Below, one piece after another: positions 8,085 to 15,307 of a DNA stretch of 17,765 nucleotides. The translations under genes and the position numbers were made by a program. The DNA lies in the NCBI GenBank assembly GCA_031266095.1, contig JAISBR010000056.1, forward strand, positions 1-17,765. The letters run 5' to 3'. The notes under the pieces were generated by a model. It had not been told where the DNA came from, did no database searches, and saw nothing but the letters and a program-made list of their open reading frames with translations. Source of the DNA: Treponema sp. Its GTDB lineage: Bacteria > Spirochaetota > Spirochaetia > Treponematales > Breznakiellaceae. The stretch's first letter is position 1, and each line of letters starts with the position of its first letter.

Positions 8085-8121
8085 GAGGCTGTTCCAAAAC
8101 TTCAGCTTTTGGAACAGCTTC
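8085..8121 (+). terminator. Strong hairpin after the Lol-like operon
   Basis: Perfect 12-bp inverted repeat GCTGTTCCAAAA (8088-8099) and TTTTGGAACAGC (8107-8118) with loop CTTCAGC, extending to 15 pairs with one G-U. It begins 33 nt after the barrel stop codon. No U-tract follows on either strand, so it may be a factor-dependent end or an mRNA-stabilising structure rather than a classical terminator. It could also be the relic of a small mobile repeat. Confidence 0.5.
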
Positions 8122-8197
8122 CTTAGATTTATCGTCTATAATACTCAGTGTATCCCAAGTCATGATACATTCGCCGGTATTATCAGCAATTACGTTA

Positions 8198-8285
8198 TAC
8201 CAGCGGAGAGACTTGAACTCTCACGAGGTCACCCTCAGTAGATCTTGAGTCTTTTTCAGCACCTTCTTCTAATTCGTTACCTGGC
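8198..8285 (-). pseudogene. Degenerate tRNA-Leu (CAA) with intact 3' half
   Basis: On the minus strand the 3' half matches a class II leucine tRNA: anticodon loop CTCAAGA (anticodon CAA), a long variable arm TGAGG-GTGA-CCTCG, a perfect T arm GAGAG-TTCAAGT-CTCTC, the acceptor strand CGCTGGT and discriminator A at 8198; CCA is not encoded. The 5' half is poor. GCCAGGT pairs at only five of seven acceptor positions (one is G-U), two of five anticodon-stem pairs fail, and no normal D arm with its GG pair can be drawn. This is more likely a tRNA fragment or fossil attachment site than a working gene. Confidence 0.6.
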
Positions 8286-8338
8286 CGTTAATTACTGATA
8301 ATACAATGTCTTAGGAGCCCTTGCAATATGGCTCATAC

Positions 8339-8367
8339 TTGACAACCGTAGTATTACGGTTTATGCT
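8339..8367 (+). promoter_or_regulatory. Promoter of the padR-HAAS operon
   Basis: A perfect -35 TTGACA (8339-8344), a 17-nt spacer and TATGCT (8362-8367, 4 of 6) lie just upstream of the PadR gene, giving a leader of about 20 nt before ATG 8393. AGGAG at 8383-8387, 5 nt from the ATG, decides that start over an in-frame ATG further upstream, which would place the promoter inside the coding sequence. Confidence 0.7.
8344..8361 (+). promoter_or_regulatory. Dyad operator between -35 and -10, probably bound by PadR
   Basis: The perfect inverted repeat AACCGTA-GTAT-TACGGTT fills the spacer of the padR promoter exactly. A dimer bound here would block RNA polymerase. PadR-family proteins commonly repress their own operon, so self-binding is the simplest reading, but the sequence does not resemble the best-known PadR operator (ATGT/ACAT arms). 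Binding is inference. Confidence 0.6.
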
Positions 8368-8392
8368 TTATCTTGGCAGGAAAGGAGAAGGT

Positions 8393-8728
8393 ATGGAGCC
8401 AAAATTATCATCCGATGTTCTTCGGGGGCATACGGATACCATTGTTCTTAGTATTCTTCAGCAGGGAGATGCCTATGGTTTTGAAATCTACAACACGATT
8501 CTAAACCGTACTGGGGAACAGTACGAATTAAAGGAAACCACCCTCTATTCCAGCTATAAGCGGCTGGAGCAGGAAGGTTGTATCAGTTCCTACTGGGGGG
8601 ACGAAACCCAGGGAGCCAGGCGGCGGTACTACCATATCACCGGCAAGGGCCAGGAGCATTACCGGCAAAATATTCTGGATTGGGAATTTACCCGGAAGAT
8701 TCTCAGCAAACTTTTAGGAGATGAATAA
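8393..8728 (+). CDS. PadR family transcriptional regulator
   Basis: A 111-residue winged-helix protein of the short PadR class. Visible landmarks: VLSILQQGDAYGFEI (18-32, helix 1 and turn), LYSSYKRLEQEGCI (51-64, recognition helix, the family's LYxxLxRLExxGxI pattern with Tyr where Leu is usual) and ARRRYYHIT (75-83, the wing with Arg-x-Tyr-Tyr). A C-terminal helix for dimerisation is short. The start is chosen by AGGAG 5 nt upstream. The stop overlaps the next gene by one base (TAATG), the standard pairing of PadR with a HAAS-domain membrane protein. It probably represses its own operon through the dyad at 8344-8361. Confidence 0.9.
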   Translation: MEPKLSSDVLRGHTDTIVLSILQQGDAYGFEIYNTILNRTGEQYELKETTLYSSYKRLEQEGCISSYWGDETQGARRRYYHITGKGQEHYRQNILDWEFTRKILSKLLGDE

Positions 8729-9642
8729 TGAAAACCAAGGATTTTGTGGATCGTTTATTTTCCGAATACGAAGAGACCGCAGAGCTTCGGGATTTTAAGG
8801 AAGAACTCTTATCAAATCTGGAAGATCGGATAGCGCAGCTCGTCTCCAGGGGGCTGGATGAAAAAGCGGCGTTTGAGAAAGCCTCGGGAGAACTGGGGGA
8901 TATTTCCGCCCTTGCGGATGAGATAAGTCTCAAGAAAAAACAGGAGATTCTACAGGAAGCCTATATCGGTATGCGAAAGTACCTCAAGCCCAGCCGGGTG
9001 GCCTTTTACGTCGTTACCGGAGCCGTTTTACTCCTCGGCATCGTTCTCGCAACAGTAGTCTACATCATCGGCGAGGACCACTCTGCGTTTGAGGCATTCT
9101 GGGAACCGAACAAGAAAATCGTCGGCGCCCTGGGCGTCCTTCTGGGCTTCATACCCGTGGTCGCAGCGGCTTTTACTTTTCTGGGAGTTACCCAGGAGAC
9201 CGGCTCTCAGTATCCCTTGTCGGGGAAACGGGGAATCTGGTATGCCCTGGCCGCAGGGATCCTTGTCGCAGGTCTCATCCTTGTGCCCCTGACCTACTTT
9301 GCCGTGGACCGGGGGCTTATGGAGGCCCTCGCCACCCTGCTTCCCTTTTTCATTCCCGGCCTTGCCCTGCTCGTCTTCCTCATCCTTACCGAAAATGATT
9401 GCCGCAAACCTTGGGTCAAGGCTCAATCTGAAAAGGAAGCCCGGGTAAATAGGGAGATATTGAGCGATCCTGTTACCTCGGTCCGCTTCGGTATGGTTTC
9501 CGGGGCGATATGGATCTTCGCGATTGGGCTTTTTATACTCCTCGGCTTTCTCCTCGGTTTTCATTTTTCCTGGCTGGTCTTTATCTTTGCAGTGGCCGTA
9601 CAGCTTGCGGTCCAGGGTATGATGATGAAAACCAAATCCTGA
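8728..9642 (+). CDS. HAAS-domain six-helix membrane protein, PadR partner
   Basis: A 304-residue protein. Residues about 1-75 form a charged helical domain (DFKEELLSNLEDRIAQL, then GLDEKAAFEKASGELGD), the HAAS / permease-prefix / DUF1700-like module found beside PadR regulators. Six hydrophobic segments follow near 91-114, 131-153, 169-191, 199-221, 253-275 and 279-298. Family knowledge links such genes to PadR-controlled envelope or signalling responses, but no activity is established. It overlaps padR by one base and is clearly in its operon. No enzymatic motif is visible. Confidence 0.8.
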   Translation: MKTKDFVDRLFSEYEETAELRDFKEELLSNLEDRIAQLVSRGLDEKAAFEKASGELGDISALADEISLKKKQEILQEAYIGMRKYLKPSRVAFYVVTGAVLLLGIVLATVVYIIGEDHSAFEAFWEPNKKIVGALGVLLGFIPVVAAAFTFLGVTQETGSQYPLSGKRGIWYALAAGILVAGLILVPLTYFAVDRGLMEALATLLPFFIPGLALLVFLILTENDCRKPWVKAQSEKEARVNREILSDPVTSVRFGMVSGAIWIFAIGLFILLGFLLGFHFSWLVFIFAVAVQLAVQGMMMKTKS

Positions 9643-9656
9643 CAGGAGTATACAAG

Positions 9657-9782
9657 ATGTACGGCAAAAGAAATTTTTTGCCTGCCCGGAAGAAGGGGAA
9701 AGGTATGAGGGCGATATCGATAAAAACCCTCGATGCTGCGCCGGCGCTGATATTCCTGATATGCGCGGCTCCGGTGACGTGA
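9657..9782 (+). CDS. Possible small ORF or truncated third gene of the PadR operon
   Basis: A 41-codon ORF begins 14 nt after the HAAS gene, with AGGAG 8 nt before its ATG. An internal ATG at 9705 also has a purine-rich upstream stretch. From that second start the peptide runs MRAISIKTLDAAPALIFLIC, like a secretion signal ending in Cys but without the small residue needed before a lipobox cysteine. It may be a short membrane peptide, or the broken start of a lost exported protein. It ends 3 nt before the convergent TPR gene's stop. Unrecognised and uncertain. Confidence 0.3.
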   Translation: MYGKRNFLPARKKGKGMRAISIKTLDAAPALIFLICAAPVT

Positions 9783-9785
9783 TCC

Positions 9786-10997
9786 TCAGGGCATTTCCAC
9801 CGCCCGTTCCAGGCGGGGGCTTCTGAGTTGGACTGCGGCCCGGTTTTGCCATTCCCCAGCCTCAGTTCGGGAAGCGAGGAAGGCCCATAGATCCCGGGCC
9901 GCAGCGGTTTTGCCGTTGCCATAAAGGCTGGCGGCCAGATAATATACGGTCTTGAAGTACTCTGTTTGAGCGGCATACGCGGAGAGGAGGGGGCGGCGTC
10001 CTATTTCCTCTATAAGGACTTCGAGGCTTGTGAAGGTGAAATCGTAGGTATGGCGGATAAGCTCCGCAATAATGACACTGTTCTGAATGAGGAAGGCGAA
10101 CATGAGGTGTTCCTGTGCGCGGCTGTAACGGCCTGAAAGGGAATAATAGAATCCCAAGAGGCGGTGCGCTTCCTCAACTTCCGTATTGTTGTACCGGTAC
10201 ATGGTGAGAAAACGGACCGCCCCGTCTTGTTCAAGGGTACGGGTCATGGCCCGCCGGGCGAAGGAGGCGGAAGCCTCGTCGTAGGGGATGGCCTGTCCCG
10301 GCGTATGCCGCTCCACCCCGGCCGCGTTTGACCATAATGTGTCTGAGTCAATTATAAAAAGAAGCGTCCGCTCCATTTCGTTGTATGCCCGCTGGCTATA
10401 CTGCTCGTTTTGGGGATTATTGACCGGAATGGTTTTATAGATATCGGCGATTTTATACAACAGCTCTGTGGCAAAGCCGGGGTTCTCAAAGTACGCGCGC
10501 TGTTCCCAGGCCTTTCGGAATTGGTTAAGGGCGAGATTCAGTTCCCCCTCCGCGCGGTAGATTTCACCTATCCAGTATTCCGCCTCAGGATAATCCTTGA
10601 GCCCTCCCAGGGCGCTCAAGGCCGCTGGCGCGGAATTGTTAAAACTTTCCCTGGGAATACGATAGTAGAGTTCCTCCAGGGCCGCAGAGGCGGAAGTGTA
10701 GGAACGTTCCCGGGCGTAGCGCTCTACCCGGTCAAGGGAATCTCCCAGCCGGCGTACCTCCTGTACGGACAAGAGGCTGATAAAATCCTGTTCCATCCGC
10801 TCGTACATAGTCCGCCGTTCGCGCCGGGCATTCTCAAATACCAGCAGGGCCTCCCCGTAATCGCCGTTCCTGTACAGATTCTTTCCCCGTTCCAGGATAT
10901 ACCACCAGGGTTGGCTTACCGGAACCTGCGCGAAAGACAAAGCAGCCTGGATCATACAGACGAGAGATATAATGAGCGTTATTGTCTGTCTCCACAT
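9786..10997 (-). CDS. Exported TPR-repeat protein, function unknown
   Basis: A 403-residue protein with a signal peptide (residues 1-23, cleavage near SFA-Q) and helix-turn-helix repeats of the tetratricopeptide type, e.g. GKNLYRNGDYGEALLVFENA (38-57), then an EAEYWIGEIYRAEGELNLAL unit and an EAHRLLGFYYSLSGRYSRAQ unit. Such proteins act as periplasmic scaffolds; no partner can be named. The gene starts 9 nt after ispG stops, and TAGGA at the ispG stop serves as the ribosome site, so it belongs to the ispG transcript. No clear terminator was found in the 143-bp convergent gap with the HAAS gene. A 333-codon open frame on the plus strand (10410-11411) is antisense shadow. Confidence 0.8.
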   Translation of the reverse strand: MWRQTITLIISLVCMIQAALSFAQVPVSQPWWYILERGKNLYRNGDYGEALLVFENARRERRTMYERMEQDFISLLSVQEVRRLGDSLDRVERYARERSYTSASAALEELYYRIPRESFNNSAPAALSALGGLKDYPEAEYWIGEIYRAEGELNLALNQFRKAWEQRAYFENPGFATELLYKIADIYKTIPVNNPQNEQYSQRAYNEMERTLLFIIDSDTLWSNAAGVERHTPGQAIPYDEASASFARRAMTRTLEQDGAVRFLTMYRYNNTEVEEAHRLLGFYYSLSGRYSRAQEHLMFAFLIQNSVIIAELIRHTYDFTFTSLEVLIEEIGRRPLLSAYAAQTEYFKTVYYLAASLYGNGKTAAARDLWAFLASRTEAGEWQNRAAVQLRSPRLERAVEMP

Positions 10998-11006
10998 ACA
11001 CAGTTC

Positions 11007-12152
11007 CTACAGTTTTGCCAATTCTTCTATAAAGGCGCCGTCCGCCTCGGCGGCGTTTATGGTCCGTATCACTTTCCCGTGGCGAAAAATAAGCGCCTTG
11101 TTCCCCGCGCCGGTGATGCCCAAATCGGCGCGCTTAGCCTCTTCCGGCCCGTTCACCGCACAGCCCATGATCGCCACAGTGATGTTCTTATCCAGGGCGT
11201 AGAGCCTGGGCATCCAACGGGCGGTGAAGCCGTGAGTGTCAAAGCCGTACCTCCCGCAGCGGGGACACGAAACGATGGTCACTCCCGGCCGCTTAAGCCT
11301 GAGCGCCGCTTCCCGCCCTCCGGCCTCATCCGCCAGCGCGGCCGCTTCCGCAGCGGCCCCCAGTATCTCCCTGCCGGCGATTACCTCGTTTTCCATCGTG
11401 TCGGACAGTGACACCCGCATTGTATCACCGATGCCCTCAGACAGCAGGGCCGCTAGAGCGATGCCGCTGCGGGCCACCCCGGCGACCAGCGGCCCCGCCT
11501 CGGTAACCCCGATATGAAGAGGCGCGGAGGTCTTTACCGCGAGAATCCGGTTCGCTCTTATAGTATCGGCAATTCCCGAAGCTTTCATTGAGACCAAAAC
11601 CTTATCAAAACCGAATTCCTCAAAAACCGCCAATTCCCGCTCCGCGGCCTCGGCCAAGGCTTCCGCCTGGCCCATTCCATCCCTCACCCGCCGCCTTAAG
11701 TCTTGGGGGAGACTCCCGGCATTCACCCCGACGCGGATAGGAACACCGTTTGCCCCGGCCTTTTGAAGCACCGCCCGGACATGCTCGCGACCGCCGATAT
11801 TGCCGGGATTGATACGAATTTTTGCTATGGGAAAATCCATGCAACGGAGGGCTATTTTGTAATCAAAGTGAATATCCGCCACCAGGGGCATGGCAACCAT
11901 CGAGGAAAGTTGCCCCAGGGTCGCGGCGGCCGCAATGTCCGGCACGGCAAAGCGGAGCAGGCCGCAGCCCATACGGCCCAGGTCCTCAATCCGGCCTACC
12001 AGGGCCGCGCCGGCTTTCCCCGCAATATCCGCTGGAGAAAGACGATCCTTCCACATAGTTTGAACGACCACGGGAAAGCCGCCCCCTATGCTAATGGCCC
12101 TGACATGCCCGAAACCGCCGATTGTTATGGTTTTGGAAATTCTTCCACTCAC
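11007..12152 (-). CDS. ispG: 4-hydroxy-3-methylbut-2-enyl diphosphate synthase (flavodoxin/ferredoxin type)
   Basis: A 381-residue IspG (GcpE), usual bacterial length. It converts 2-C-methyl-D-erythritol cyclodiphosphate to HMBPP in the MEP isoprenoid pathway, using a 4Fe-4S cluster. Cluster ligands are visible: Cys296 and Cys299 in SCPRCG, Cys331 in GCAVNGPEEAK, and the fourth ligand Glu338 (the family usually reads GPGEA; here the Gly is Glu337). The TIM-barrel domain shows VADIHFDYKIAL (91-102) and IRINPGNIG (112-120). Start is GTG with a weak upstream site (GGGTGAAA). It lies 36 nt downstream of the sugar permease gene and is followed at 9 nt by the TPR gene; no promoter is apparent in the gap, so it seems to be read from the importer promoter. 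Confidence 0.96.
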   Translation of the reverse strand: MSGRISKTITIGGFGHVRAISIGGGFPVVVQTMWKDRLSPADIAGKAGAALVGRIEDLGRMGCGLLRFAVPDIAAAATLGQLSSMVAMPLVADIHFDYKIALRCMDFPIAKIRINPGNIGGREHVRAVLQKAGANGVPIRVGVNAGSLPQDLRRRVRDGMGQAEALAEAAERELAVFEEFGFDKVLVSMKASGIADTIRANRILAVKTSAPLHIGVTEAGPLVAGVARSGIALAALLSEGIGDTMRVSLSDTMENEVIAGREILGAAAEAAALADEAGGREAALRLKRPGVTIVSCPRCGRYGFDTHGFTARWMPRLYALDKNITVAIMGCAVNGPEEAKRADLGITGAGNKALIFRHGKVIRTINAAEADGAFIEELAKL

Positions 12153-12188
12153 TTTCGTTGTTTCACCCGGCCCTGAAACGGAGAAGCC

Positions 12189-13004
12189 TTATCCCTTTAC
12201 CGCGCCGACGGTAAGGCCTTTGACCACGTATTTTTGGAAGATCATAGTGAGGATTATCGCCGGGGTAACAATGGCTACCGCCGCGGCCATGACCCCGCCC
12301 CAGTCAACCTCGGCGTAGGACATGAAGTTATAGACGGCAATGGGGAGGGTGCGGGTTTTTTCCATACTGAGCACCTGGGAGAACATGAAGTTGTTCCAGG
12401 AAAAGATAAAGCTGAGGGTGGTGGCGGTTACCGCGCCGGGCATGGAAAGGGGCAGAATTATCGAGATAAAGGCCCGCTGACGGGTCGCGCCGTCCACCAT
12501 GGCGGAGGCTTCCATCTCGGCGGGGATGGTTTCAAAATAGGCGGACATGATCCAGACAACCACCGGCAGGGCGATGAGCATGTGGGAGAGGATCAGGGCC
12601 GTGTAGGAATCCATCAGCCTGAGCCGTGAGAAGACGATATACCAAGGCATGAGGAAGGAGATCCCCGGCATGAGCCGGGCCACCAGGATCAGCATTAAGA
12701 GCCGCCGCTGACCGAAACGGGCGATGGAATAGGCCGCGGGCAGGCCGATGAGCAGGGAAAGGATTACCGCGGTAAAACCGATAAGGCTTGAATTTTTGAG
12801 GTACAACAGGAAATTCTGCTCGCCGAATACTTTCTGAAAATTCCGCATGGTGGGATTAAAGATCAGCTTGGGCGGCCAGGAGATAATGTCCACCTGGGTT
12901 TTGAAGGAAGACATGAACATCCACAGGAAGGGAAAGATCATGGGGATCACGATGACGATAATCAGGATGCAGAAAAGCAGGTTAACCCAAAAAGGACGTT
13001 TCAT
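12189..13004 (-). CDS. Carbohydrate ABC transporter permease, MalG type
   Basis: A 271-residue inner-membrane protein of the CUT1 permease family. The cytoplasmic EAA loop, the contact with the ATPase, is at 162-190 (EMEASAMVDGATRQRAF, then LPLSMPG). Six hydrophobic segments are consistent with MalG, and the end GLTVGAVKG is typical. GGGGAG lies close before the ATG, overlapping the region just after the stop of the upstream permease (9-nt gap). It pairs with the MalF-type permease to import a sugar or sugar derivative; the substrate cannot be read from the sequence. Confidence 0.93.
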   Translation of the reverse strand: MKRPFWVNLLFCILIIVIVIPMIFPFLWMFMSSFKTQVDIISWPPKLIFNPTMRNFQKVFGEQNFLLYLKNSSLIGFTAVILSLLIGLPAAYSIARFGQRRLLMLILVARLMPGISFLMPWYIVFSRLRLMDSYTALILSHMLIALPVVVWIMSAYFETIPAEMEASAMVDGATRQRAFISIILPLSMPGAVTATTLSFIFSWNNFMFSQVLSMEKTRTLPIAVYNFMSYAEVDWGGVMAAAVAIVTPAIILTMIFQKYVVKGLTVGAVKG

Positions 13005-13013
13005 AGCTCCCCG

Positions 13014-13895
13014 CTATTGTTCAAATTGTTTACGCAGCCGCATAACCCCGAGGCTGAACAGGAGCACCAGCAAAAAGAGAAATACCAGCGCGGCCGAAGA
13101 CTGGCCCAGGGAAAAATACTCAAAACTGAGCTTATAGGCCAGAATATTGAGGGTTTCCGATGCATAGCCCGGCCCTCCTCTGGTCATGGCGTAGATGATA
13201 TCGTAGGTTTTAAGGGCGTCCACCGCCCTCAGCACAATGGCGGTTAAGACCGTGGGCATGATCATGGGCAGGGTAACGCGAAAAAAGGTCTGGACGCCGT
13301 TGGCGCCGTCCACCATGGCCGATTCAAAAGGCTCGCTGGGAAGCCCCGATAAACCGGCCAGTACGATGAGGGTGATCATTGGGGTCCACTGCCACACATC
13401 CACCAGCATGAGGGAAGGGAGTACGGTTTTAGCCTCGGTCACCCAGCCGCTCTGGGGCAGCCCAAGCCTGCTGAGCATAAAATTGAGAAAGCCAATAGTG
13501 GGATCGTAAAAGAGGTTAAACACAATGCCGATAGCCACCGGCGTTACCACCAGGGGCAAGAGCAGGATAAACTTGAGCGGCCCTTTGCCGGTAAATTCCC
13601 GGTTCAGGATCAACGCGACAATCGTCCCCAGGACCGCCTCCGCCGCCACCGCCCCTCCGGTAAAGGCAAAAGTCCGCCACACGGCGGCGTGGAAGCGGGG
13701 ATCTTTCAGTACCGACAGGTAACTTCCGAAGGCCGCGAAACGCATGGGCCTCCCGGAAGTTAAGGACCAGTCGGTAAAACTGATAAAGAGGGTATAACCA
13801 ACCGGGAAAACCATCAGCAGAATCACAAAGACGATCGCGGGCAGGGGAAAGAGATATTTCAGGTTACGTTCAACAAAACCGCTCTTGCCAACCAC
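13014..13895 (-). CDS. Carbohydrate ABC transporter permease, MalF/UgpA type
   Basis: A 293-residue CUT1 permease. The EAA loop is at 186-213 (EPFESAMVDGANGVQTFF, then LPMIMP), and TRGGPGYASETL (238-249) is a hallmark near the last periplasmic loop. Six membrane segments are expected. The start is GTG, 12 nt after the binding-protein gene, with a purine-rich GGGGAT upstream. The operon encodes no ATPase, as is common for CUT1 importers that share an MsmX/MalK-like subunit. Confidence 0.93.
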   Translation of the reverse strand: MVGKSGFVERNLKYLFPLPAIVFVILLMVFPVGYTLFISFTDWSLTSGRPMRFAAFGSYLSVLKDPRFHAAVWRTFAFTGGAVAAEAVLGTIVALILNREFTGKGPLKFILLLPLVVTPVAIGIVFNLFYDPTIGFLNFMLSRLGLPQSGWVTEAKTVLPSLMLVDVWQWTPMITLIVLAGLSGLPSEPFESAMVDGANGVQTFFRVTLPMIMPTVLTAIVLRAVDALKTYDIIYAMTRGGPGYASETLNILAYKLSFEYFSLGQSSAALVFLFLLVLLFSLGVMRLRKQFEQ

Positions 13896-13907
13896 GCCCG
13901 CGATCCC

Positions 13908-15194
13908 CTATCTTCCGCCGTATTCGCCGTCGGCCTTGAGCAGCTCATTAACCCCGGCTGCCCGCTCGGTCGCCATGGCCTGGAGCCGGTTTGACGCGCC
14001 CCTGGTATTAATCGACTCGATGATGACCTCGCCAATCAGATCCCGGGCCTGGCCGACGGAACTCATAAAGGGCCGGTCATACGGATAGCCGTTTTGAGAA
14101 GCGTGGACCCTGGTCTCAATAAGGCCGGGGTTCATCATAGCCTTGACCTGGGAATCTTCCCAGACGGAGTTACGGGCCATGGTGATGTTGGCGGTCATAC
14201 CCTTGAGGGCAAGTTCTTTACTGGTTGCCCAGGTAATGAACCGCATGGCGGACTCCGGGTCCCTGCTCTTGCTGGAAACGCCCATGGCCCAGGAAACCAC
14301 GATGAAGGGACTGTCTCCCTTGGGGCCCGCCGGCAGCCGCGCCACTCCCACATCGGCGGCGGGGATCTGGGTTTTGGTGGGATCGATGATCTGGCCGTAG
14401 AAGACCGAGGCGTCGGTCCACATGGCGAGGCGGCCCGCCTGGAACACGGGCATCAGGGCCTCCCAGGACATGGAAGTAACGCCCTGGGGACCATAGCTGC
14501 CCAGGAGCCGGCCATAGTACCGAATAGCCTCCACCGCGTCGGGCGTGTCAAACACCGCCACATTGTTATCGAGGTATCTGGCGCCGTAGTTGTACACATA
14601 ACTGGAAAGCTGGGTAACCGCGGCCGCGCCGGCGCCCCGTGAACCGAAGCCCGCCACGCCGCCGGTGTTCAGGGTTCGGGCGGCGTTTTCAAGTTCCGTA
14701 AAGTTCGTCGGTATCTTAAGGCCCGCCCGGTCAAAAAGGTCCTTCCGATAGTAGAGGACCTGCCATTCGGTAACCAGGGGAACGATGTAGGGCTTCCCGT
14801 CCTTGCGTCCGATGTCCACCGTATTGACGGGATAGTCCGAAAAATCATAGGCGTCCAGCGGGGCATACCAGCCGTTTTTGTTAAAAAGCAGGGTCTCTTG
14901 CAGGGGACGGCTCATAAACACGTCCACCGTGGAAGAACCGGTGGCAAATTCGGTGGTCAGTTTCTGGGTAAGCTGGGATTCCTGCAGGCTTTCCACAATG
15001 ACCCTGATGCCGGTCTGCCGTTCAAACTCGGGGATCTCCGTTCTCAGCAGTTCTCCGTACGGATGATTCGCCAGCAGAACCCGGATTTCCCTGGCCTGGC
15101 CGGAGGCGCCTGAGGGAGCCTGCTGCCCGCCGCCCCGGGCGAAAACCGCCGCGGAAACAGCCAGGACGAGCAAAAGAACCAAAAATCTTTTCAT
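13908..15194 (-). CDS. Extracellular sugar-binding protein of ABC importer (family 1)
   Basis: A 428-residue solute-binding protein, first gene of the importer operon. The N-terminus is a signal peptide (MKRF then a Leu/Val/Ala core, ending AVFA) followed by RGGGQQ, with no lipobox Cys, so it is probably free in the periplasm. The body follows the family 1 pattern: IPEFERQTGIRVIVE (54-68), LYYRKDLFDRAGLK (about 147-160) and a Trp-rich sugar-facing segment around GRLAMWTDASVFY. AAGGAG lies 7 nt before the ATG and a strong promoter lies at 15231-15259. The ligand is not identifiable. Confidence 0.93.
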   Translation of the reverse strand: MKRFLVLLLVLAVSAAVFARGGGQQAPSGASGQAREIRVLLANHPYGELLRTEIPEFERQTGIRVIVESLQESQLTQKLTTEFATGSSTVDVFMSRPLQETLLFNKNGWYAPLDAYDFSDYPVNTVDIGRKDGKPYIVPLVTEWQVLYYRKDLFDRAGLKIPTNFTELENAARTLNTGGVAGFGSRGAGAAAVTQLSSYVYNYGARYLDNNVAVFDTPDAVEAIRYYGRLLGSYGPQGVTSMSWEALMPVFQAGRLAMWTDASVFYGQIIDPTKTQIPAADVGVARLPAGPKGDSPFIVVSWAMGVSSKSRDPESAMRFITWATSKELALKGMTANITMARNSVWEDSQVKAMMNPGLIETRVHASQNGYPYDRPFMSSVGQARDLIGEVIIESINTRGASNRLQAMATERAAGVNELLKADGEYGGR

Positions 15195-15230
15195 GTTTTA
15201 CTCCTTACGCAATTGATAAAAGGATTTCCT

Positions 15231-15259
15231 ATTGTATTCCGTAATTATCAGCTTGTCAA
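15231..15259 (-). promoter_or_regulatory. Strong sigma70-type promoter of the sugar importer operon
   Basis: Minus strand: TTGACA (15259-15254), exactly 17 nt, then TACAAT (15236-15231, 5 of 6). The predicted start near 15225 gives a leader of about 30 nt to ATG 15194. It probably drives the whole run binding protein, two permeases, ispG and TPR gene, because the internal gaps are 12, 9, 36 and 9 nt. Confidence 0.85.
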
Positions 15260-15307
15260 ACAAAATGAACGCGTCCCGGTACCGCTTAGTTTAGCCCCTC
15301 ACCGCCG

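Noticed and set aside
8198..8285. Functional tRNA-Leu gene
   Set aside because: The acceptor and anticodon stems are mismatched and the D arm is missing, although the 3' half is good.
8321..8392. 24-codon N-terminal extension of PadR from ATG 8321
   Set aside because: The extension has no homology to PadR, would cover the promoter and operator, and the strong AGGAG lies before ATG 8393.
11140..11165. Loss of the IspG cluster ligand because GPGEA reads GPEEA
   Set aside because: The ligand Glu338 is kept at the expected spacing from Cys331; only the neighbouring Gly is replaced.
10410..11411. 333-codon open frame on the plus strand over ispG and the TPR gene
   Set aside because: It is antisense to two well-supported genes, lacks family motifs, and is explained by GC-rich codon structure.
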